A DNA stretch of 64,000 nt, taken from positions 124,001 through 188,000 of the forward strand of contig NC_012990.1 in NCBI RefSeq assembly GCF_000026365.1, read 5' to 3'. The number at the start of each line of letters is the position of its first letter. Position 1 is the first letter of the stretch. The notes under the pieces were generated by a model that worked only from the letters and a program-made list of their open reading frames with translations, was not told where the DNA came from and ran no database searches. Position numbers and translations under genes: made by a program. This document shows, one piece after another, positions 49,407-59,976 of the stretch. Source of the stretch: Zygosaccharomyces rouxii. Taxonomy: Eukaryota > Ascomycota > Saccharomycetes > Saccharomycetales > Saccharomycetaceae.

Positions 49407-49880
49407 TTATACTAGTGCACCAGCACCAGAGATAAACCGTCTACTGTACAGTAGGGCATTAAGCCCTGAAGCAGCGGTTAGTACAAGCGGCCAGACCTTT
49501 CCGTACCGTACTGCCTTAATAGACCCTCTACCACCTACAATTAAATAAAGAGTAGACCAGGCGGCCAGGAACCCTGCACCTGACTCTAGGTCTTGATCAT
49601 GAATTATCCATGCACCGAGCGCATTAGCACCACCAAACAGAAGAGCCACACGTTTGCTTGGTCCCAAATATTGCGGCCTAGTAAACTTGTTGAGCAACTG
49701 AACTCTGCCTGCACGTTCCACCGCATTTGCTGGATTCTGTATTCCTGGAGACACAATCGGTGTTGCCAAAAGGAGGGCTGCGTTCGCTATTCCCGGTGCA
49801 GGTGTGGTAGTATGGCTGTACAAACGAGCTAGAAAGGACTGCTTAGGTAGATGACCGGTACTATTACTGGGGTTCTCCAT
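49407..49880 (-). CDS. AIM19: Mitochondrial protein Aim19
   Basis: A 157-residue mitochondrial membrane protein of unknown function, the same length as S. cerevisiae Aim19 (YIL087C). Hydrophobic segments near 30-50, 80-105, 108-125 and 135-150. Conserved blocks are PGIANAALLLATPIVSP and DLESGAGFLAAWSTLYLIVGGRGSIKAVRYGKVWPLVL. Its position next to SIW14 combines YIL087C and YNL032W synteny. A T-rich tract (49310-49326) separates it from SIW14. Confidence 0.88.
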   Translation of the reverse strand: MENPSNSTGHLPKQSFLARLYSHTTTPAPGIANAALLLATPIVSPGIQNPANAVERAGRVQLLNKFTRPQYLGPSKRVALLFGGANALGAWIIHDQDLESGAGFLAAWSTLYLIVGGRGSIKAVRYGKVWPLVLTAASGLNALLYSRRFISGAGALV

Positions 49881-50500
49881 TGCGTAGCGAACGTTTTAAG
49901 GAAATAGATATAATGCTGCGATAGGCTGGAAAAAATAGGTGAAAGGAAAGAATAATGTTGCAACCGCTATTGTCTCGACTATCGGTGGCTTCTTTGGTTT
50001 ATATACTCTTGGTCGGTAGGTAGATAGATTTAGGTAAGGGACCGTTGTGGGTCTACCGGCCAATTGACCACTTGCATACATACATTTTGGTTACATACGT
50101 GTTTACCATCTATTCACTCCCCGCCTGCCCCTTCAGTTCGCTGGTCTCGTGAATGTATGTGTTACTACTGCGAGGTTTCTTTCTAGAGCAATTCTCCACA
50201 CTGTACAGAATAATTGGAGCAGCTTACTATTAGGGGTGGGACTGTCCCAAATGACGTGTGGGTCAAGAGACTCGCGTGAGGCTTGGCATAGAGATGTGTG
50301 GGTGTGAAAGAGGGAAGCGGATAGCGGGCGAAGGTATGACTGTGTATGGGTGAACGAATATCAGATCGATCGGAGCTTGCAGCAAGAGACCGAGTATTAG
50401 GGGTGATATGAAGATAGCCGCGGAGAGCAGAATGGAGACAGGCCGCTGAGATTAGGGGGTACGAGGGTTTCTGGCGAAAGTAGAGAATTGGATGGGTGGC
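49881..50500. other. AIM19 upstream region, nothing recognised
   Basis: Long purine-rich stretches on the plus strand around 50220-50500. Open frames on the minus strand (for example 50183-50578) have a composition set by this bias and no recognisable protein features. Confidence 0.45.
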
Positions 50501-50518
50501 AAATCGGTGGAGAAAAGG

Positions 50519-50526
50519 TATAAAAG
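50519..50526 (+). promoter_or_regulatory. TATA box of a putative non-coding transcript
   Basis: TATAAAAG about 105 bp upstream of the first GTATGT splice donor. Confidence 0.45.
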
Positions 50527-50629
50527 GGGAGATGAGCGGCAGAAAAACCTTGACCTTTTTGCATGTCACTGTGAGCAAACGGAACAGAAACTGTTTTGGC
50601 TCTTTTTGAAAGGAACGTTATAGCAACAG

Positions 50630-50690
50630 GTATGTCAAATTAAATTTTAATGGGTTGAGTAGGATTATTTACTAACGTTAGTGAGTTCAG
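50630..50690 (+). other. Putative intron 1 (61 nt)
   Basis: GTATGT donor, TACTAAC branch point with the branch A 45 nt from the donor, and CAG acceptor 15 nt beyond the branch. Alternative acceptor TTTCAG ends at 50718. Confidence 0.5.
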
Positions 50691-50720
50691 AGAAGGCTTG
50701 GAACTGCTTTCATTTCAGCG

Positions 50721-50779
50721 GTATGTTGAGTAATCTAGTTTCAGCAGTAAAGTTCTAGTACTAACAATTCTGGAAACAG
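50721..50779 (+). other. Putative intron 2 (59 nt)
   Basis: GTATGT donor, TACTAAC branch with the branch A 43 nt from the donor, and AACAG acceptor 15 nt beyond the branch. Confidence 0.5.
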
Positions 50780-50960
50780 GGACTAAGGGGACTAAGAGCA
50801 GGCAGTGACAGTATATGTGCTAACCTGAAGATGTTGAAGTAGAGTCATCAGTAATAACGGTATCATAACATGTCCGCAGTGACAAATGGAAACAATGTGG
50901 AATCAAGAGGTTTTGGATGATAGAATCTCCTATTCTTGTGATTTTGAAATCTTTTTCTTG

Positions 50961-51014
50961 CGTAGCCGCTGATGTTCTGTAGTAAACAAGGCATTAGTTC
51001 CATCAGCGGCTACG
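50961..51014 (+). repeat. Perfect 14-bp inverted repeat (hairpin)
   Basis: CGTAGCCGCTGATG (50961-50974) and its exact reverse complement CATCAGCGGCTACG (51001-51014) enclose a 26-nt loop. No coding frame explains it. It could be an RNA hairpin or a protein-binding inverted repeat. Confidence 0.75.
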
Positions 51015-51403
51015 TTTCTTCTTATCAGGGAAACATAGCTTGTGTTATCAGCTCAGAGACTTGCATGTCAATCCGTGTTGTGCGGGATTTTGAAGATTGT
51101 TACAAACTAGAAAGATTTCGGGTCAATCTAACTATTGGTGACAATAGCAACGGCTAACTCGATAATTTCATCAACAAAGTTTCGAGATACATCTATGGGC
51201 TCAGCTGCATCGCATACCGCTGGATCACTTTAATGTAGTGAGAGGTTTTTCATTAGGATATCAGTGCAAGATGTTCACGTCAAGTCGAGCCTAGTCTTTG
51301 CCCTATGTTGGCCAACGTCATCAATTTTCCAGTGGGACTGCCTAGTCGACCCGAAAGTTTAAACATTGGCTTGACAAAATTCGACTGACTTTGACTTCAA
51401 GGG

Positions 51404-51616
51404 ATGGAGAAGCCGGATTTGGGTGTTTTTCAGTCCCGAGATTTGAACTACGTACCTATGAGAGACTATGACCGAGAAAGACGAAGGAACTCGGAACGCG
51501 TTAATCTCAGATTTACCCCTGTGCCTCATTTAGCGATGGGTGGATTCCCTATTAATTTCAACTCTACAAGGGGGGGGGGGGGGGTCTCCAACCTCTTGGT
51601 AATAACGGGAAAATGA
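51404..51616 (+). other. Short reading frame containing a G15 tract
   Basis: A 70-codon frame opening MEKPDLGVFQSRDLNYVP, rich in Arg, Pro and Asn, then a poly-Gly run from the G tract. One change in tract length would switch to another frame that stays open about 60 nt longer. I do not recognise it; it could be a relic gene or chance. Confidence 0.2.
51570..51584. repeat. Homopolymer of 15 G
   Basis: A continuous G15 run, very rare in AT-rich yeast DNA. Its length is likely unstable and may be miscounted in assembly. Confidence 0.85.
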
Positions 51617-52134
51617 CTGTCAAAGGATTCCCTATCACTCATATTTGAAAATCTTGTTTGGTTGTTTACTGGCGGGTTTACTACTTGCCCGATGCCTTTA
51701 TAATGCATTGTTTTGATGGAATACCCGTCATGTTGGAACTTAAGCGAAGACTACATAATCCTACCCGATATCAGTCTTCTTGAATAAGTTTTTACCCCCA
51801 CAAGCGTTGCCATTAAGGATGCGGCGACAGCATATCGCTTAAATGAAACTTAAGTTGAGTTGGGAAGCATCATTTCAGGGAATTTGTATGCCCAAGGCAA
51901 CGATAAAACAACTTGTCGAGGGAGTGGTGACTGTTGGCGACGTACAGACAATACCCGTGAGTCTTGAACGAAAGATCCATGGACATCCCTGACAGCCATT
52001 TCGCTAATACAATCAAACACAGTAATTCCTACCATAGAACCTGTTATAATATTGAAATATATAATTACACAACGTTACTGATGAGTTCCCAGAACCGCAG
52101 CATTATGAGTCCCCAAAAATTGATTAAACTACAC

Positions 52135-53250
<1,116 letters not shown>

Positions 53251-53324
53251 AATCGAAAAAAGAACAAAAAACAACGAAAAACACAAAAAACAAGCAATTT
53301 ATACTATATATGCTGTATATTAAT

Positions 53325-54869
53325 TTAATCTGATTGGAATAATTTTTGTTTAAGCTTCCTTTCTACTTTGTTTGTGTCGACATATCCAGAATGACGACCA
53401 CCATCTAGTTCTGCATCGTCAGCCGTTAGCAAATTCTTCCAACGATCCATACATTCCGAAGATTTATCTTCTGTATCCCTTTGACTTGGGCATGAACAAC
53501 GGCACCCAGAACCATTTTCAGAAGTTGAATCATACCAGTTTTTAAAGTATCCACGCTTATGGCGAGGATCGCCTTCTTTATAAACCAATTGTTTATGAGG
53601 AGCATTCTTTGGACAATGAGCCATGACACTATGTTGATAACCAATGTCTCTAAAATAATGGATATCTTCTACATTCATAGTTAAACCAAGTCCTAAGGAA
53701 TGTACAGGAGCATCACCCCAACGTTCTCTCCAAAAACCACCCATTTTATCCAAATACTCAAAATATGCATTATAAATTGGATTATCAAAAGTATCGACAC
53801 GAGCAATTTCAAAATTTGACCAGAAGTGAATCAAGTTGTACTCCTCATTTTCAAATTTATCCTCTACAATGGGAGTTGATGATTTTGATCTTCTAATCAA
53901 GAAATTCAAACCAATACTATCTTCTGGATCTTCACCTTTCAAAAAATCTTCAATGATAAGTTTTTCAACTAGCTTTGGCTCTACATCCCTGTAAAAATTA
54001 ACCCAATCCTGTAATTCTTGATTTGACGTCTTCAAAATGTAGTGGTTCATAGAAAATAATTTCCAAAGTGTCTTCGTTTTTATTCTATATTTTTTGATGA
54101 ATGCCATTGTATAACGGAACAAATTGGGGACGGTAGCATAGATTTCTTCGATCAAAATGTTAAACCCATATTTCTTGTTATGTCTAGCCATTTCGAAAAA
54201 TGGATCATAAGTAATATCACAGTAAAAATCAACTTCAGGCTCTACCCTCCAATACCACTCGTGACGCTGCACTAATGGATGCCTATAGAACGAACCTGAA
54301 TAAAATCGACACATACGATGGTAAGATGCAGACCCACCGTAAAGAAACCCTCTATCACCCTGAGTATCTATCGCATTTTTAAATGCCCTTGGATCACTCG
54401 TTTCCTCTGGAATTTGCCACATATATTTATCAACAAGACCAAATTGTACTTCTCCACTTACAGCATTTTTAATTTCTCTCTTGAACTCTTCACTAAAGGG
54501 AACGTCATTTAGGAATACGTAGGGATAATGGAACCATTGATTGAAACGTGATTCTAAACTGTTTACACTATGCAAAACTCCGTCGATTTCTTCATTTCTG
54601 GTCAACATGACAAATGTCGCGTTCATCTTTGTATAAGCAGGATCCTTCAAATATTGCATAGTGTCCACACATCCTTCGTAAAATGGCTTATCCCTATCAG
54701 AACCAATGTACTTGTCTGAAGTTTCTATGGGGAAAACAACCCCCTTGACGAAAACTTTAGTTAAAAGTACAAATAAAAATACAATTGAAGCCGCCAGCGT
54801 CAGGAAGAACTCTCTATTATCGGAGATTTCCTCACAAGCTCTCCTAACCTTCGCTCTTATCCTTAGCAT
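53325..54869 (-). CDS. KTR5/KTR7: Alpha-1,2-mannosyltransferase of the KRE2/MNT1 family (Ktr5/Ktr7 type)
   Basis: Golgi type II membrane glycosyltransferase (GT15) expected to add mannose to N- or O-glycans. The 514 residues correspond to the ancestor of KTR5 (YNL029C, 522) and KTR7 (YIL085C, 517). A short cytoplasmic tail precedes a signal anchor at about 20-42 (FFLTLAASIVFLFVLLTKVFV). The catalytic domain includes NATFVMLTRNEEI, YHRMCRFYSGSFYRHPLV, the YWRVEPEVDFYCDI motif and the Glu-containing NLIHFWSNFEIARVD. The cysteine-rich tail (GCRCSCPSQRD) is as in Ktr5/7. Confidence 0.92.
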   Translation of the reverse strand: MLRIRAKVRRACEEISDNREFFLTLAASIVFLFVLLTKVFVKGVVFPIETSDKYIGSDRDKPFYEGCVDTMQYLKDPAYTKMNATFVMLTRNEEIDGVLHSVNSLESRFNQWFHYPYVFLNDVPFSEEFKREIKNAVSGEVQFGLVDKYMWQIPEETSDPRAFKNAIDTQGDRGFLYGGSASYHRMCRFYSGSFYRHPLVQRHEWYWRVEPEVDFYCDITYDPFFEMARHNKKYGFNILIEEIYATVPNLFRYTMAFIKKYRIKTKTLWKLFSMNHYILKTSNQELQDWVNFYRDVEPKLVEKLIIEDFLKGEDPEDSIGLNFLIRRSKSSTPIVEDKFENEEYNLIHFWSNFEIARVDTFDNPIYNAYFEYLDKMGGFWRERWGDAPVHSLGLGLTMNVEDIHYFRDIGYQHSVMAHCPKNAPHKQLVYKEGDPRHKRGYFKNWYDSTSENGSGCRCSCPSQRDTEDKSSECMDRWKNLLTADDAELDGGRHSGYVDTNKVERKLKQKLFQSD

Positions 54870-55203
54870 CTTGAAATGGTGACGAGATGGCTACCTACTC
54901 CACCACACTAGAGAAGATCCACAACAGACGAGACCAATAAATAGTCTCCGTATAATACAATAGAATGATAAAGGGGCGACCTGACTCTAATGTAGATCTT
55001 ATCAGCCAAGAAGTAGATCACTATTGGTATTATTTTATTTTCGATATTTTTTTTCCGTTTCTTTTCAAGTCTCGAACTGTCCGATCAATTTTTTTCGTTT
55101 CGAGATAATGGAGAAAAATTTATAGCGATGGGTTAACTGCCAAGACATTTTAGCGTGTTAAAGGTAAAGGGTGTGGATCATGGCCATCTTAACGTACCGC
55201 GAT
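54870..55203. other. KTR5/KTR7 promoter region
   Basis: 334 bp between the KTR start and the SDS3 3' end. T-rich tracts around 55020-55100; no gene or clear motif. Confidence 0.4.
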
Positions 55204-56214
55204 TTATTCTGATGTCTTCGGTTTGAAGGGTGCCGGTGGTTGGTCTGTCATTTGACGTATCATAGCAATATCTTCGGAGACTTCATCTTGATTCAAAGAA
55301 GGTAATGGAGGTGCAGATTTAGCAGTATACCTTTGTGATGTCCTATGTTTTCTTCTTTCGCTGGTTCTATTATCTTGTTCCTTTTCTCCAAATAGTAATG
55401 CATACAGCTCTGCATGGTCGCTTATATCTTGCATGAATTCTGAATCAGAATTGACATCCGTCGAACGTGCATCCTGGCTTTTCAATGCAGAAATGGGACC
55501 ACCACCACCAGCATTTTGATTATTAGTCCCACCTTGTGCTGATGAATAATTGGTTTGGAAGTCTGACTCCTCAGCATGGCTTGCCAACCTTGACGTTGCC
55601 GGTGCACCCTTTGTGGCTGCTCTTCTTCTTAGGGATCTTCTTTCTGTACCTGTGTCAGTAGCACTTTCGTTAGCGGAATCACCTCTACCAGTACCAGCAC
55701 CACCGACCTCATTTGACGATGATTCCCATCCATTCGCACCATGGCTTCTTGTATGTTTCTGGTATTTACCCCTGTAATAGTCGATAGCATAGGAGTGGGC
55801 ATTGGCAACATCCATAAGTAACCTATCCTCCTGTAGCATTTTAATCTTATGTTGAATGTTTTCGTACAGTTTCTCCTTACACAATTTCACCAGCCTTTCA
55901 TGTTCCACCTTGGCCTTCTCAATGTCTTCTTGGAACTCAACACCTGAGCGGGAGACTCTATACTCCTCGAAAAGACGTAATCTTACCAATTCCAAATCCC
56001 TTTCCTCTTCATAATCGCGTAATGTCCTCAGATAAGATTTATTGTTGCCCTGGTGCAGTGTTGTCAGATCAGTTTGCAATGCAGTGAGTCTATCCTTGTA
56101 ATAGGAATCCTTGTCTAACACAAAAGTTTGGTAAATTTTACCAACTTTAGACTCAATGTTATGCCTTCTCTTATCCTTACGTGACACATCCTGTGCAGTT
56201 TGCCTTTGACTCAT
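55204..56214 (-). CDS. SDS3: Sds3 subunit of the Rpd3L/Sin3 deacetylase complex
   Basis: Component of the Sin3-Rpd3L histone deacetylase complex, needed for its integrity. The 336 residues match S. cerevisiae (327). The conserved N-terminal half opens RKDKRRHNIESKVGKIYQTFVLDKDSYYKDRL and continues as a long helical coiled coil to about residue 150 (EIEKAKVEHERLVKLCKEKL-like region, DYYRGKYQKH). The C-terminal half is low-complexity Ser/Asn/Gly. Orthologue of YIL084C, next to KTR7 (YIL085C). Confidence 0.92.
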   Translation of the reverse strand: MSQRQTAQDVSRKDKRRHNIESKVGKIYQTFVLDKDSYYKDRLTALQTDLTTLHQGNNKSYLRTLRDYEEERDLELVRLRLFEEYRVSRSGVEFQEDIEKAKVEHERLVKLCKEKLYENIQHKIKMLQEDRLLMDVANAHSYAIDYYRGKYQKHTRSHGANGWESSSNEVGGAGTGRGDSANESATDTGTERRSLRRRAATKGAPATSRLASHAEESDFQTNYSSAQGGTNNQNAGGGGPISALKSQDARSTDVNSDSEFMQDISDHAELYALLFGEKEQDNRTSERRKHRTSQRYTAKSAPPLPSLNQDEVSEDIAMIRQMTDQPPAPFKPKTSE

Positions 56215-56348
56215 GGTTCCTTATTCGATATTATTATCTTTTTATTGTAGTATTTTGTAATGTTATTTGTATACTGTTTTTTATCAAACTACTGTTGGAT
56301 ATACCACTAATAAAACACATATAAAATCGCCAAGAAATCAAGATAATT

Positions 56349-57575
56349 ATGGCATGGGAGATTGTCGTGAATGACTCTAAACTGATCAAAGCCATCAAGA
56401 ACGAATTGGAATCGAAATCCCTTTTCGTGAAGCCCATATACAGAGAAGGGTCAAAGAGCGTTATTAGAACAGGTATCGATGATGCAGATGATGAGGTCCT
56501 AGGACGATATGGCAGTTGTAAGAGATGGTACGAGTTGGACCGTGGTGATACTGATGGTGGGAATCAAATAGTCAGATACACAAGAAAGTACTTGATAGAT
56601 CACAACTGTCTCTCGCAAGAATTGATGGAATTTGTGCCGCTACGATATACGATATACACACCGCTGTTACTGTTCAACAATTCGGAAAAATCGTTTAACA
56701 ATGATAATTGGAATCGATTCTTTGCAGCACACGATCCCCAGGATTTTTTTGCCGGATTGGCCCAATGTTTCCCTCAAGTAACCCATATAGCCATCAACAT
56801 GCCCATCGTTGAATCTGATACAATGAGGAGACCGTTCCAACTGCACCCCTTGTATGGGGAATTCAATGGTAAGCTAAGCGCCAACTACTGGCTACATCCA
56901 ACTCAACAGGATTTCGAAAATACCCTCTGGTGTCATACCGTACAAAACGGTATTCACCAGTACTGGGCCCCCATGTTCACTATGTTTAGCAGAGGTAACA
57001 TCAAGGAAAAGAAAAGGATTTTGGACACGTTTGAAGGAATTGAAGGTAACGATGTGGTAGATTTGTATGCAGGAATTGGTTATTTCACATTGAGTTATCT
57101 AAAGCGTGGTGCCAGAAACTGCTTCTGCTTCGAATTGAACCCATGGAGTACGCAAGCACTGAAACGAGGTGTTACCGCCAATGGATTCAATTCAGAAAAA
57201 GTACACGTCTATACCGAAAATAACATCAATGCACTGGAGAGAATTAAGAATTTCGAACCCAAAGATCTACGCATTCGTCACATCAACCTGGGACTCTTAC
57301 CTTCAAGCAAAGATGGATGGTCGATAGCTCAATCTATTATCCACTACCAGGACTCATTATCGGATGAAAATCACAAGGTTACTCTGCATATCCACGAGAA
57401 CGTCCACGTTGATCGATTGCAAGACGGTACATTTATCCAAAGTACCATTGATCACTTATCAATGGACAGAAATCACAACTACAGTGCTACACATTTGGAA
57501 AGAATAAAAACATTTGCGCCTGACGTCTGGCATGTCTGCCTCGATGTCGACGTACATGGGAAGTCGAAGAATTAA
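56349..57575 (+). CDS. TRM12: tRNA wybutosine-synthesis protein Trm12 (TYW2)
   Basis: Transfers the alpha-amino-alpha-carboxypropyl group of SAM to yW-86 at G37 of tRNA-Phe. The 408 residues compare with 462 in S. cerevisiae. The SAM-binding core reads DVVDLYAGIGYFTLSYLKRGARNCFCFELNPWSTQALKRG, with the NPW motif that separates TYW2 from Trm5. The divergent N-terminal half (LRYTIYTPLLLFNN, YWLHPTQQDFENTLWC) looks like the fungal TYW2 RNA-binding part. S. cerevisiae TRM12 is YML005W, on another chromosome, so this position is not shared. Confidence 0.85.
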   Translation: MAWEIVVNDSKLIKAIKNELESKSLFVKPIYREGSKSVIRTGIDDADDEVLGRYGSCKRWYELDRGDTDGGNQIVRYTRKYLIDHNCLSQELMEFVPLRYTIYTPLLLFNNSEKSFNNDNWNRFFAAHDPQDFFAGLAQCFPQVTHIAINMPIVESDTMRRPFQLHPLYGEFNGKLSANYWLHPTQQDFENTLWCHTVQNGIHQYWAPMFTMFSRGNIKEKKRILDTFEGIEGNDVVDLYAGIGYFTLSYLKRGARNCFCFELNPWSTQALKRGVTANGFNSEKVHVYTENNINALERIKNFEPKDLRIRHINLGLLPSSKDGWSIAQSIIHYQDSLSDENHKVTLHIHENVHVDRLQDGTFIQSTIDHLSMDRNHNYSATHLERIKTFAPDVWHVCLDVDVHGKSKN

Positions 57576-57917
57576 ACACCGCCACTACATTTGTTTTTCT
57601 TATTATCTAAAGCGTTAATCGGTATTATGAATTGAATTACGGTTGGCACCTGTAGGTGCCAACCGTAGCCGGATGCAAGCAGGGGAAAGGTGGTAGAAAA
57701 GGTACCATCGAGATAAATGTTGGCAGTATTGATCGCTGAAATTATCGTCAAACGTTCACCCATAATTTCTATCTTTCAACATTCACGTGATTTTCTGACC
57801 TTTTTAATTGTTTATTCATAGTAAGAAGAGAAAGAGAGATTGGAGGTACTTTGAACCCAAGAGATACAAACAAGGAAAAAGGAGACAATAATACAATAGG
57901 GTTTCTACTTGTTGGTG
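57576..57917. other. TRM12/CRZ1 intergenic region
   Basis: 342 bp containing the 30-bp palindrome at 57638-57667 and the CRZ1 promoter and leader. No gene. Confidence 0.5.
57638..57667. repeat. Perfect 30-bp palindrome
   Basis: TACGGTTGGCACCT (57638-57651) and AGGTGCCAACCGTA (57654-57667) are exact reverse complements separated by only GT. It lies 62 bp after the TRM12 stop and 250 bp before CRZ1. Confidence 0.8.
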
Positions 57918-59777
57918 ATGTCTAATCCTCTTGAGGAATTATCGGATGGCCAAAACCAAGAAGTTTTGATCGGCAGTAGTGGTGATGGTAACAATGCTAA
58001 AAGAGGAGAAGCACATACAGAGATGTCGTATTTAAATGCAAGACCTTTTATCAAACCTGAGGTATTGGAATTCAGTAGTCCAGAGTTAGAAGAAAGGAAC
58101 GAGAATGCTTTTGTGCAAAACTATGCATTACAACAGAATAATAATCAGACTCATAATGATAGCAGTTATAATAATAGTAATAATGATAACAATTATGGTA
58201 AAAATGGCGAGCCATTGCCAAGTCTTAATACCAATGAAATGTTCTTCTCACCTTCTTCCACGTCTTCTCAGAATTGGAGAACTCCAACTCTAAAAGTAGA
58301 AGATCATGATGGTTGGCAAGAGATGTTAGAACCATCACCAATGAGTCATCAAGATGTACAGTCATCACAGCCTTTCGAAAGTGATAGGAGATTTCTAAGC
58401 ACTTCAAGTTGGCAGCCTGAAAATGATCCATATACAAGCGATCTAGACTCAGATTTTGGTGGTACTTCAAGTGTTTATCATACCCCGAATTTGACTGCAC
58501 AAGATGCGACGATTGCTTCACCCGCAATGTCCTATCTGACAACAGGTGATGATGAAGTTGATGATTTATTAAGTGTTAAATCGGGAGTGAGTAGTAACTC
58601 AAATTGCATGTTGCCAAGGAATTCCGATGGTTATAAGCATGTTACCAATATAAATGAATTGGATAACTTGTTAACTGTTATTAATGATCACTTTGACTTA
58701 GAGCTTAACGATTTGGGGTCATCGTCGGTTCCCAGTAATAATCAGGAGTTGAGAAGAGATATGGACTTGGAAATGCCAAACCAACAACAGTCACAATCAA
58801 TTCAGCCTCCACCTGTAATATCAATTCAAGAATTTCCCGAGCAACCTATTATGAATAGGAATGAAGATCAACATTTACCGGAACAGGATTCTTCACCTTC
58901 ACCAGAGGAAACGGTTCCCCTGCAACGACAACGTGATAAGCAGCATGATGCTTATTCAAACCTTAAACAGCAGCAAACACAACAGCAGCAAACACAACAG
59001 CAGCAAACACAACAGCAGCAACAACAACAGCAACAGCAGCTACAAAATATACTGTTGTGCCCGACGGATAGTTTATCAGATGCGAGTTATGAGGAGATGC
59101 GTAGTGGCAGGATAAAAAAAAGACGTGCATCTCATGGTTCAAGACGGTTATCAAGGGCTTCTAGATCTTCAAGTGTTTCACCCGACGAGAAAGCAAGATC
59201 CCTAGGAGAAGATAGTGACCGATTATTGGAACTAGCAGATTTGCAACTACCCTCTCCAATACCCAGTAGACAAAACAGTAACAATAGCGGCGGTGATACT
59301 AATAATAATGCCAATGATAGTAGTAATGATTTTACGAAAGCTGGCGGTAAATCTATGGGTGCACTAGAAGAAGGCGAAACTTTACAGAATTTATCGGGAA
59401 ATACAAAGAAAAGATTATCCCAAAAGAATCCTGCTGCCTTTGCATGTGAATTATGCGGGAAAAGGTTTACTAGGCCATACAATTTGAAATCACATCTGCG
59501 AACGCATACTAATGAAAGACCATTTGAATGCTCCATATGTGGTAAAGCTTTTGCACGTCAACATGATCGTAAAAGACATGAAGATTTACATACGGGTAAG
59601 AAAAGATACGTCTGTGGTGGAACTCTGAAGAACGGTTCATCTTGGGGGTGTGGTAAAAAATTTGCGAGAAGTGATGCATTGGGTAGACATTTCAAGACTG
59701 AAAGTGGTAGAAGATGTATAGTACCACTGTATGAGGAAGCATCAAGAGAAAAAGGTTTTATTCCAGATCTTCCCTGA
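57918..59777 (+). CDS. CRZ1: Calcineurin-responsive zinc-finger transcription factor Crz1
   Basis: Activated by calcineurin dephosphorylation; enters the nucleus and induces Ca2+ and salt stress genes. I chose ATG 57918 ([12 protein letters not shown]); the frame reaches three codons upstream only through TTG. The 619 residues compare with 678 in S. cerevisiae. The low-complexity Asn/Gln/Ser-rich regulatory region includes a calcineurin-docking-like PVISIQ at 299-304 (PIISIQ in S. cerevisiae) and a polyGln/Thr tract near 350-375. C-terminal C2H2 fingers at about 508-605: [42 protein letters not shown], and an atypical third ([16 protein letters not shown]). Next to SAM50, as YNL027W/YNL026W. 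Confidence 0.93.
   Translation: MSNPLEELSDGQNQEVLIGSSGDGNNAKRGEAHTEMSYLNARPFIKPEVLEFSSPELEERNENAFVQNYALQQNNNQTHNDSSYNNSNNDNNYGKNGEPLPSLNTNEMFFSPSSTSSQNWRTPTLKVEDHDGWQEMLEPSPMSHQDVQSSQPFESDRRFLSTSSWQPENDPYTSDLDSDFGGTSSVYHTPNLTAQDATIASPAMSYLTTGDDEVDDLLSVKSGVSSNSNCMLPRNSDGYKHVTNINELDNLLTVINDHFDLELNDLGSSSVPSNNQELRRDMDLEMPNQQQSQSIQPPPVISIQEFPEQPIMNRNEDQHLPEQDSSPSPEETVPLQRQRDKQHDAYSNLKQQQTQQQQTQQQQTQQQQQQQQQQLQNILLCPTDSLSDASYEEMRSGRIKKRRASHGSRRLSRASRSSSVSPDEKARSLGEDSDRLLELADLQLPSPIPSRQNSNNSGGDTNNNANDSSNDFTKAGGKSMGALEEGETLQNLSGNTKKRLSQKNPAAFACELCGKRFTRPYNLKSHLRTHTNERPFECSICGKAFARQHDRKRHEDLHTGKKRYVCGGTLKNGSSWGCGKKFARSDALGRHFKTESGRRCIVPLYEEASREKGFIPDLP
58966..59040. repeat. Gln-codon repeat in CRZ1
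   Basis: Three copies of a 15-bp unit AACAGCAGCAAACAC, then CAA/CAG runs, encoding QQQTQ repeats and polyGln. Confidence 0.8.
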
Positions 59778-59976
59778 TAATGGAGAACTCTGTATTTTTT
59801 TTTAGTAGTATGAAGTATTTTAAAACTAATGGTTTTCATCGTTAGCGCAGCTCTTTGTATTAATATTATTTTCAATCAAGTATGTACATTCAGCCAACAA
59901 GAAGTCGCTTCGACGAGGGATTAGATGAAAATTCTTAATACAAAAGTAGGAAGCACAACAAGATCTCGAGGGGATC

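Larger units (their letters stand above)
50570..51030 (+). ncRNA. Putative spliced non-coding RNA with two tandem introns
   Basis: Downstream of TATAAAAG (50519) are two complete sets of yeast splice signals. Donor GTATGT 50630, branch TACTAAC 50670-50676 and acceptor CAG at 50690 (or 50718) define the first. Donor GTATGT 50721, branch TACTAAC 50759-50765 and acceptor CAG 50779 define the second. The introns would be 61 and 59 nt with a 30-nt internal exon; skipping that exon (50630-50779) is also possible. Short frames from ATG 50532 and 50563 stop before the first donor and no long frame crosses the junctions, so the transcript appears non-coding. A perfect 14-bp stem follows at 50961-51014. 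Boundaries and product are inference. Confidence 0.4.
51031..52134. other. Gene-poor stretch upstream of the histone pair
   Basis: No recognised protein or RNA gene in about 1.1 kb. It contains a short ATG-started frame at 51404-51616 interrupted by a G15 run, and several short imperfect repeats of GTCGA/TCGAC type. It may be the rest of a non-coding transcript or decayed sequence. Confidence 0.4.

Noticed and set aside
50183..50578. 131-codon minus-strand frame upstream of AIM19
   Set aside because: Composition follows a purine-rich strand bias; no conserved features, and it overlaps the TATA box of the spliced-transcript candidate.
50916..50972. C/D-box-like motifs (GATGATAG and CTGA) near the hairpin
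   Set aside because: The guide segment gives only a 7-8 nt match to 18S rRNA, and the D-like box is inside the hairpin arm; not enough for a snoRNA call.
50500..52134. Telomerase RNA, U-snRNA, SRP RNA or RNase P RNA in the large gap
   Set aside because: I saw no template-like repeat, Sm site or conserved core of these RNAs, and the neighbours do not match their known loci.
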